Assembly: GCA_026389955.1 (NCBI GenBank)
Contig: JAPLGY010000204.1
Location: 14,038 to 25,245 of the forward strand
DNA length: 11,208 nt
DNA from: Caldilinea sp.
GTDB taxonomy: Bacteria; Chloroflexota; Anaerolineae; Caldilineales; Caldilineaceae
Direction of reading: 5' to 3'
Shown: in pieces, positions 7,242 through 11,208 of the stretch
How positions within the stretch are numbered: the stretch's first letter is position 1
Layout of the letters: every line of letters starts with the position of its first letter
Made by a program: the position numbers and the translations under genes
Notes under the pieces: generated by a model
Databases searched by the model: none
Seen by the model: the letters and a program-made list of their open reading frames with translations, nothing else
Told to the model about the DNA's origin: nothing

Positions 7242-7269
7242 TTGCACCTGCACCCACTTCTGCTACAAT
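7242..7269 (+). promoter_or_regulatory. Strong promoter for the ABC substrate-binding protein gene
   Basis: TTGCAC (7242-7247), a 16-bp spacer and an extended -10 TGC-TACAAT (TACAAT at 7264-7269) give a near-consensus sigma70 promoter. Transcription would start near 7276, about 95 nt before the ATG at 7372. The spacer between the LysM gene and this one (7218-7371) shows no obvious terminator. Confidence 0.75.
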
Positions 7270-7371
7270 ATCTGACAGCCAACAGCGTGCGCTGGCAGCC
7301 ATTGGGACGTTGTGTCCGGACAGGGCACCGGCTGTTGCACCAAACAACCAGACAATATGGAGAAGTCACTG

Positions 7372-8337
7372 ATGAAACTGCACATCCAACTGCTTGTGTC
7401 CCTCCTGGCCATCCTGCTGGCCGCCTGCACCGTGCCCGCATCGGTGCCCGCAGCGGGGCCTGTCGGCGACCCGCCTGCTGCGGGCGAACCCGCAGCCGAG
7501 CTGCTGGCCCAGATCCGAGAACGAGGCAAGCTCATCATCTCGACAGACCCGGCCTATCCTCCCCAGTCAGAGCTGGTGGCCAACGTAGAGCCTCCTGCAG
7601 AGACCCTCTGCACCGGCGACGAGCGGCCGGCCAACCAGTTCACTGGCTTCGACATTGACACGGCCACTGAAATTGCCCGCCGACTGGGCGTCGAAGCCTG
7701 CTTTGTGACCCCCGACTGGACGCTGATCACGGCAGGCAACTGGGCAGGCCGCTGGGATTTGAGTGTAGGTTCGATGACCATCACCCCTGAACGAATGCAG
7801 CACCTTTCGTTTACCCAACCCTACTACACCACCCCTGCGGCCTTCTTTGTCCACCAGGACAACGACACCTTTGCCCAGCCGGCGGACCTGACCGGCGCCA
7901 CCATCGGCGTCTGTGCCGGCTGCACCTACGAGGCCTACCTGGACGGCTCGCTGGCGATCCCCGGAGAAACGATCGACTTTGTTGTCGCCGATGCCGCAGT
8001 GAGCGGCTATGAGACCGATGTGCCCGCGCTGGAAGATCTGGCCCTGGGGGATGGGGTACGCCTGGCGGCTGTGCTGACTGCGCTGCCGACAGGGCTGGGC
8101 TACATCGCCGACGGTGGCCCGCTCAAGCAGCTCGGTGAGCCGGTCTACTTCGAGTATCTGGCTGCTGCCATCGACAAATCAGCGCCCCAAGACACTGCCA
8201 CGCTGCGCGCTGCGGTGACAGAAGCCATCCAGGCCATGCACGCAGAGGGAACGCTCGCCCAGTTGTCGGAAAAGTACTATGGAACCGACCTGACCGGAGC
8301 GGCGGCGACGTTCGACCTTTCCCAGCTCGACCACTAG
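7372..8337 (+). CDS. Polar amino acid ABC transporter substrate-binding lipoprotein (SBP_bac_3 family)
   Basis: An extracytoplasmic solute-binding protein of 321 aa that would deliver an amino acid-type ligand to an ABC importer. The signal peptide MKLHIQLLVSLLAILLAAC ends in a lipobox with Cys19, so the protein is membrane-anchored. A low-complexity Ala/Pro/Gly linker (20-42) precedes the family-3 domain: GKLIISTDPAYPPQ (52-65), TGFDIDTATEIARRLG (91-106), WDLSVGSMTITPERMQHLSFTQPYY (split over 128-152) and AEGTLAQLSEKYYG (291-304). Arg141 in TPER is the usual ligand-carboxylate residue. Unusual cysteines occur at 80 and 110, and a CAGC motif at 181-184 where most homologues read QAGT. These could form disulfides. 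ATG 7372 follows GGAG (7359-7362) with a 9-nt spacer. The transporter partners are a damaged permease and no ATPase, so its present function is uncertain. Confidence 0.92.
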   Translation: MKLHIQLLVSLLAILLAACTVPASVPAAGPVGDPPAAGEPAAELLAQIRERGKLIISTDPAYPPQSELVANVEPPAETLCTGDERPANQFTGFDIDTATEIARRLGVEACFVTPDWTLITAGNWAGRWDLSVGSMTITPERMQHLSFTQPYYTTPAAFFVHQDNDTFAQPADLTGATIGVCAGCTYEAYLDGSLAIPGETIDFVVADAAVSGYETDVPALEDLALGDGVRLAAVLTALPTGLGYIADGGPLKQLGEPVYFEYLAAAIDKSAPQDTATLRAAVTEAIQAMHAEGTLAQLSEKYYGTDLTGAAATFDLSQLDH

Positions 8338-8342
8338 CCAGC

Positions 8343-8387
8343 GCACCTGTGCAAGGGGGTGGAGGCCCCCCCCCCTTGCACGGGTGC
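8343..8387 (+). promoter_or_regulatory. 17-bp intercistronic hairpin after the binding-protein gene
   Basis: GCACCTGTGCAAGGGGG (8343-8359) pairs with CCCCCTTGCACGGGTGC (8371-8387) along 17 bp with a single T-G wobble and an 11-nt loop. It starts 5 nt after the stop of the binding-protein gene. No T-run follows, so it is more likely a 3'-end stabiliser or partial terminator that keeps binding-protein mRNA above permease mRNA, as described for binding-protein operons. The hairpin is seen directly; the role is inference. Confidence 0.75.
8366..8375 (+). repeat. C10 homopolymer in intercistronic hairpin
   Basis: Ten consecutive C forming part of the loop and the base of the right arm of the hairpin. 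It is a second copy of the tract length seen inside sppA and is likewise slippage-prone. Confidence 0.9.
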
Positions 8388-8424
8388 TCAGAGCCCACCC
8401 CTCTCCAGAGAGAACCGTGCAGCA

Positions 8425-9023
8425 ATGGCAACTTTTCCGAGAACATCAGAAGATTCCGCCACCTACGACCTGACAGATCCTGCCGACCAAAACGCTTTTG
8501 CAGCCCTTTTACAGAAACGTGCCCGCCGCCATCGCCGCCTGCAACAGCTGCGAATCGGGCTGGTGTGGGTTGCTTTGTTTGTCATTCTGGCCATCGCTTT
8601 CTCTTTTTTGCAGCTTGATCTCGGCTACATCGGCGGCAACGCCAGCTTTATTTTGCTGGGGCTCGGCGTCACCCTGGGGGTCTCACTGCTGTCCATTGCC
8701 CTGGCAACCCTGTTCGCCCTTCTGGGGGCGCTGGGGCGTCTCTCTCCCCACCCGGTGCTGCAAGGGCTCTCGGGTTTCTACGTCTCACTCTTTCGCGGCA
8801 CGCCGCTGGCAACCAGTTTATTGCCATGCAGAAAGACTCTTCGCTCGTCTCTGTCATGGGTGTCTGGGAAATCACCTACCGTGCCAACCGGTTTGCACGC
8901 AAAGACAGCAAATATATGGAGATGTTCCTCCTGGCAGCGGTCATCTATTGGGTGCTCACGATCGTCTCCGAATGGCTGTTGGAACGGCTCGAAAAAAAGC
9001 TGGCGGAGTCAGATGGGCGCTGA
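8425..9023 (+). pseudogene. Amino acid ABC transporter permease, internal deletion plus frameshift
   Basis: Inner-membrane permease of the His/Glu/Gln type (HisM/GlnP-like). The first frame (8425-8808, 128 codons) gives a basic cytoplasmic N-terminus, a transmembrane segment at about 43-62, a second at about 74-100 and the family motif SLFRGTPL. The second frame (8808-9020, 71 codons) resumes with GNQFIAMQKDSSLVSVMGV, a last transmembrane segment (FLLAAVIYWVLTIVSEWL) and a charged tail. In intact relatives such as E. coli GlnP about 80 residues lie between these two motifs, including the middle membrane helices and the EAA loop that contacts the ATPase. They are absent, and the join at about 8806-8810 shifts the frame (deletion length = 1 mod 3). 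As written, translation runs from 8425 to a stop at 9093 with a nonsense tail. No ATPase gene follows. The start ATG has only a weak purine-rich ribosome site. Confidence 0.85.
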
Positions 9024-9039
9024 ACAGGCGTACAAAACT

Positions 9040-9068
9040 TTGACCTTTGTTCCGAAACCTGCTATAAC
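9040..9068 (+). promoter_or_regulatory. Near-consensus promoter for the TraR/DksA-upp operon
   Basis: TTGACC (9040-9045), a 17-bp spacer and extended -10 TGC-TATAAC (TATAAC at 9063-9068). The start would fall near 9075, giving a leader of about 45 nt before the ATG at 9121. This is the best promoter match in the window. Confidence 0.82.
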
Positions 9069-9120
9069 CGATTCACCTATTTTTCCATTGTAGCGCTGAC
9101 AGTGAAAGCAAAAGTGCCCT

Positions 9121-9504
9121 ATGAAGACCACCAAAGCCAAACTGGCTGCCAAAGAACGGACAAAATTGTTGGAAGACCTCGCCCAGGTCAACGCGGAGCT
9201 GGCCAACCTGCGCGACCTCATGCAGGCCGAAGTCGATGTGGAACCAGACGAGGGGGACAGCGAGATCTTCGAACGCGAGAAAAATGCAGCCCTGATCGCC
9301 GTCCTCGAACGCCGCCAGATCGACATCGAGGCTGCGCTCAAATCGATGGAAAAAGGCGAGTACGGGGTTTGCACGCGCTGCAGCAACCCGATCGAGCCAG
9401 AGCGGCTGGAGATCAAGCCAGACGCCACCCTCTGCGTCAACTGCCAGCGTGAGGTCGAGCGGCTGAGCCGCCGCAACCGGCCGCAGCGTCAGATCGACTG
9501 GTAA
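9121..9504 (+). CDS. TraR/DksA family C4 zinc-finger protein
   Basis: A 127-aa cytoplasmic protein with an N-terminal helical part (about 5-75, coiled-coil-like) and a C-terminal C4 zinc finger: Cys84, Cys87, Cys105 and Cys108, spaced C-x2-C-x17-C-x2-[13 protein letters not shown] and [14 protein letters not shown] are typical of the family, which in DksA acts on RNA polymerase through its secondary channel. The tip motif of E. coli DksA (D-x-x-D-x-A) appears here as DEGDSE (43-48): both Asp are kept, but Glu replaces Ala. DksA-like activity is therefore possible but not assured. The protein is shorter than E. coli DksA (151 aa). No clear Shine-Dalgarno precedes the ATG, but the frame is closed upstream and the promoter at 9040-9068 is well placed. 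upp follows after 10 nt. Confidence 0.88.
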   Translation: MKTTKAKLAAKERTKLLEDLAQVNAELANLRDLMQAEVDVEPDEGDSEIFEREKNAALIAVLERRQIDIEAALKSMEKGEYGVCTRCSNPIEPERLEIKPDATLCVNCQREVERLSRRNRPQRQIDW

Positions 9505-9508
9505 GGAG
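9503..9508 (+). promoter_or_regulatory. upp ribosome-binding site overlapping the upstream stop codon
   Basis: AAGGAG shares its first two bases with the TAA stop of the zinc-finger gene and sits 6 nt before GTG 9515. It fixes the upp start at that GTG rather than the overlapping out-of-frame GTG at 9513, and it suggests translational coupling within the operon. Confidence 0.75.
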
Positions 9509-9514
9509 CACGGT

Positions 9515-10073
9515 GTGGCCAACGTTTGCTCTGTCTCCTCTCATCCGCTTGCGCAGCACAAAATCACCTTGCTTCGCCAGCGCGCAACCCCTCCCAAACT
9601 CTTTCGAGAGCTGGTCGGCGAGCTTGCCATGCTGCTGGTGTATGAAGCCACCCAGGATCTGCGCAGGGCTGGGGATGGTAGAAGGGGCCTGGAAGCTGCT
9701 GCCGCAGGCAGAGGTCTGGCACCTGGGGCTCTCTCGCGACGAGCAGACCCTTTTGCCCGTGACCTACTACAACAAGCTGCCTGCCACCCCGACAGTCGAC
9801 CGCTGCCTGTTGCTCGACCCGATGCTGGCGACCGGCGGTTCAGCCACCGCAGCAGTCGATCTTCTCAAACGCTGGAGGGTAAAGAAGATTCAGTTTGTGG
9901 GGCTGCTGGCCGCACCCGAAGGCATCCAGACGCTCCACCGGGCCCATCCGGATGTGACGATCCATGTCGCTGCCGTCGACGAACGGTTGACCGGCCCCAC
10001 CGATTTCTTTCCTGCCGGATACATCTGGCCCGGGCTCGGCGACGCCGGCGACCGTCAGTTCGGCACCGCCTGA
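9515..10073 (+). pseudogene. upp: Uracil phosphoribosyltransferase, internal deletion plus frameshift
   Basis: Uracil + PRPP to UMP + PPi, in pyrimidine salvage. The first frame from GTG 9515 reads [20 protein letters not shown] and ends at [10 protein letters not shown] (49 codons), a perfect family N-terminus. The second frame, from about 9663, reads [14 protein letters not shown] and continues through YYNKLP, the PRPP loop [10 protein letters not shown] (9816-9845) and [17 protein letters not shown] at the C-terminus (136 codons). Compared with E. coli Upp (208 aa), about 31 residues between TADL and RAGLGM are missing. That includes a core strand and the PILR arginine. The two parts are out of frame (deletion length = 2 mod 3), so the reading frame from GTG 9515 does not reach the PRPP loop. 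The join is at about 9660-9665. The damage looks recent because both flanks are well conserved. Confidence 0.88.
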
Positions 10074-10819
10074 GCGCGCTCGCCCCCCTCTTGGGAAGGG
10101 GCTGCCCGGAGGATCTGGCGCGCGATCGCCGTCAGCAGCGCCACTTCTTGGCTGTGCAACTCAGCACGGTAGGCGACCTGGCGCAGGCTGTGCATCACAG
10201 CTGCCGGGTTGTATTTGAAAAACCCGATCGCAGCCAGCGACGCTTCAGCCAAATCAAAAAGCCGCTCGAGCTGGGCTTGCGTCGCTGGCTGGCCAGCCTG
10301 GGTCGGCGGCACAGGGATGGCGCATGCCTGGCGCAGTTCGTACACAAACAACAGCACAGACTGTGCCAAATTCAACGCCGGGTAGGCAGGGTCTGCCGGA
10401 ATGGAGACCACCCGATGGCAGCGTTCCAACGCAGCCCGGTCGAGTCCATCTGCCTCGGGCCCGAACAACAAGGCAACCCGGCCATGGCCTGCGCGCTGCA
10501 CCAGTTCGGCGGCCATCTCGCGCAGGTCGTACCCCAGGCGGTAGCGGACATGGGTCGACGCCGCTGTGCCCACCACAAAGTGTACATCTGCCAGCGCCTC
10601 GTCCAGGTCAGCATAGACTGCAATCCGACCGATCGTGTCTTCGGCGTTGTGGGCGAGCCGCTGCAATTCGGCGGGGGTGTAGGGGACCGGTTGTACCAGA
10701 CGGAGCCAGGAAAGCCCCATGTTTTTCAGCGCGCGCACGCAGGCACCGATGTTGACCGGGTCTTCTGGCCGGTGTAGAACCACGACAATCTGGTCGAGGG
10801 GAGCTTCAGCCCGGTCCAT
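10055..10819 (-). CDS. trmJ: SPOUT tRNA/rRNA 2'-O-methyltransferase, TrmJ/TrmH group 1
   Basis: An S-adenosylmethionine-dependent RNA ribose methyltransferase of 254 aa. The three SPOUT (SpoU) motifs are present: motif 1 [15 protein letters not shown] (21-35, with Asn23 and Arg29), motif 2 [11 protein letters not shown] (116-126) and motif 3 [18 protein letters not shown] (138-154), which forms the trefoil-knot cofactor site. A C-terminal helical extension (about 180-240) and total length agree with TrmJ, which methylates position 32 of tRNAs; the exact target remains unproven. The ATG at 10819 overlaps the upstream gene's stop as TGATG, implying translational coupling. An upstream ATG at 10924 is possible in frame, but that stretch is antisense-like to the zinc-ribbon coding frame and not conserved. 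The 3' end overlaps the end of upp by 19 bp on the opposite strand. Confidence 0.9.
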   Translation of the reverse strand: MDRAEAPLDQIVVVLHRPEDPVNIGACVRALKNMGLSWLRLVQPVPYTPAELQRLAHNAEDTIGRIAVYADLDEALADVHFVVGTAASTHVRYRLGYDLREMAAELVQRAGHGRVALLFGPEADGLDRAALERCHRVVSIPADPAYPALNLAQSVLLFVYELRQACAIPVPPTQAGQPATQAQLERLFDLAEASLAAIGFFKYNPAAVMHSLRQVAYRAELHSQEVALLTAIARQILRAAPSQEGGERAQAVPN

Positions 10820-11208
10820 CAGCCGATTTCTGCGGGCAGCACGCTGGCCACCCGCTCTGCCGCCGTGCCACAGTTCGCACAAAATTTGTGGTGCTCGGCC
10901 AGGGCAGTGCCACAGTGCGTGCAATAGCGCTGCACGACACTGGCCGGGGCCACAGTCACCTGACGGCGCCGGGCAACTTCTGCTTCGATCTCCTCTGTGT
11001 CCTGCATTCTGCTGTCCGCCCCGCCAGCTACCTTGCGTCGGCGTTCTACCTCGCGCTCCAGCGCTGCATCCAGCTCTGCACTGTCGGGAATGACCTGCTC
11101 AATCTGCTGGAGCAGCAGAATGGCCTGACGCCGCAGCCGCTGGTCGAAGAGCTGATAGTCCTCGTCGCTCAGTTTGCCCACCCGATAGTCGAACTCCAAC
11201 TCCTTGAT
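10819..11208 (-). CDS. Zinc-ribbon protein, 5' end beyond window edge
   Basis: The last 129 codons of a protein that continues past the right edge. Near the visible start it reads [17 protein letters not shown], a sequence style seen in zinc-ribbon/CcmI-like proteins beside cytochrome c biogenesis genes in related bacteria. A charged helical region (about 20-80 of the visible part) follows. The C-terminal zinc ribbon is [20 protein letters not shown] with C-x2-C-x10-C-x2-C spacing. A TTG at 11199 could serve as a start, but the frame stays open with family-like residues to the edge, so a partial gene is more likely. An N-terminal membrane helix may lie outside the window. It is coupled to the methyltransferase gene by the TGATG overlap. 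The function is not established. Confidence 0.75.
   Translation of the reverse strand: MKELEFDYRVGKLSDEDYQLFDQRLRRQAILLLQQIEQVIPDSAELDAALEREVERRRKVAGGADSRMQDTEEIEAEVARRRQVTVAPASVVQRYCTHCGTALAEHHKFCANCGTAAERVASVLPAEIG

Noticed and set aside
6150..7253. Minus-strand extension of the phosphoesterase frame
   Set aside because: It is antisense to the LysM lipoprotein and has no domain. The ATG at 6149 starts directly at the conserved beta strand before DSH.
8806..8826. Programmed ribosomal frameshift in the permease gene
   Set aside because: A frameshift would not account for about 80 missing residues, and no slippery heptamer or stimulatory structure is visible at the join.
9655..9675. Programmed frameshift or split gene at upp
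   Set aside because: About 31 conserved residues are absent, not just out of frame, and the second part has no ribosome site before its first ATG.
10820..10924. Longer methyltransferase start at 10924
   Set aside because: The extra residues are not family-like and overlap the zinc-ribbon coding region. ATG 10819 with its TGATG overlap is the natural coupled start.
1..11208. Mobile elements, CRISPR repeats, phage defence or biosynthetic clusters
   Set aside because: No transposase, integrase, spaced direct repeats, or toxin/antitoxin-like gene pair could be found. Apart from the two damaged genes, the content is housekeeping, and I see no support for an undescribed multi-gene system.

Overview
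The window is GC-rich and densely coded, with housekeeping genes on both strands. Gene content and protein style suggest a Chloroflexota bacterium, perhaps of the Caldilineae/Anaerolineae: lipoproteins with long Thr/Pro linkers, an FxLYD-like extracellular protein, a short TraR/DksA protein, and a zinc-ribbon protein joined to an rRNA/tRNA methylase gene. That placement is inference. No RNA gene, CRISPR array, insertion sequence or prophage gene was found.

Layout. (1) Positions 1-2315, minus strand: alanine dehydrogenase (ald) followed by histidyl-tRNA synthetase (hisS, running off the left edge), probably one transcript. A good promoter and a structured leader lie upstream of ald. (2) Positions 2538-5631, plus strand, divergent from ald: signal peptide peptidase SppA, then a PLP-dependent class V aminotransferase/cysteine desulfurase-like protein that lacks the catalytic cysteine. 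(3) Positions 5655-6149, minus strand: a small YfcE/MJ0936-type metallophosphoesterase. It shares an overlapping divergent promoter region with (4), a plus-strand LysM lipoprotein at 6201-7217. (5) Positions 7372-9023, plus strand: a polar amino acid ABC transporter locus with an intact substrate-binding lipoprotein under a strong promoter, then a very stable 17-bp hairpin, then a permease gene broken by an internal deletion. No ATPase gene follows. (6) Positions 9121-10073, plus strand: a TraR/DksA zinc-finger protein with its own near-consensus promoter, followed 10 nt later by uracil phosphoribosyltransferase (upp), also broken by an internal deletion with frameshift. (7) Positions 10055-11208, minus strand: a SPOUT RNA 2'-O-methyltransferase (TrmJ/TrmH group 1) coupled by a TGATG overlap to an upstream zinc-ribbon protein that runs off the right edge. 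The methyltransferase gene overlaps upp tail to tail by 19 bp.

The most notable observation is that two conserved genes only about 0.9 kb apart, the permease and upp, have each lost an internal block (about 80 and about 31 codons). Both left and right parts still match their families and both joins shift the frame. This is either recent gene decay or an assembly artefact, and raw reads would settle it. The locus is otherwise ordinary. I see no convincing new multi-gene system, but several regulatory structures deserve a check: the ald leader, the hairpin after the binding-protein gene, a probable leaderless start, and a tiny ORF coupled to sppA.
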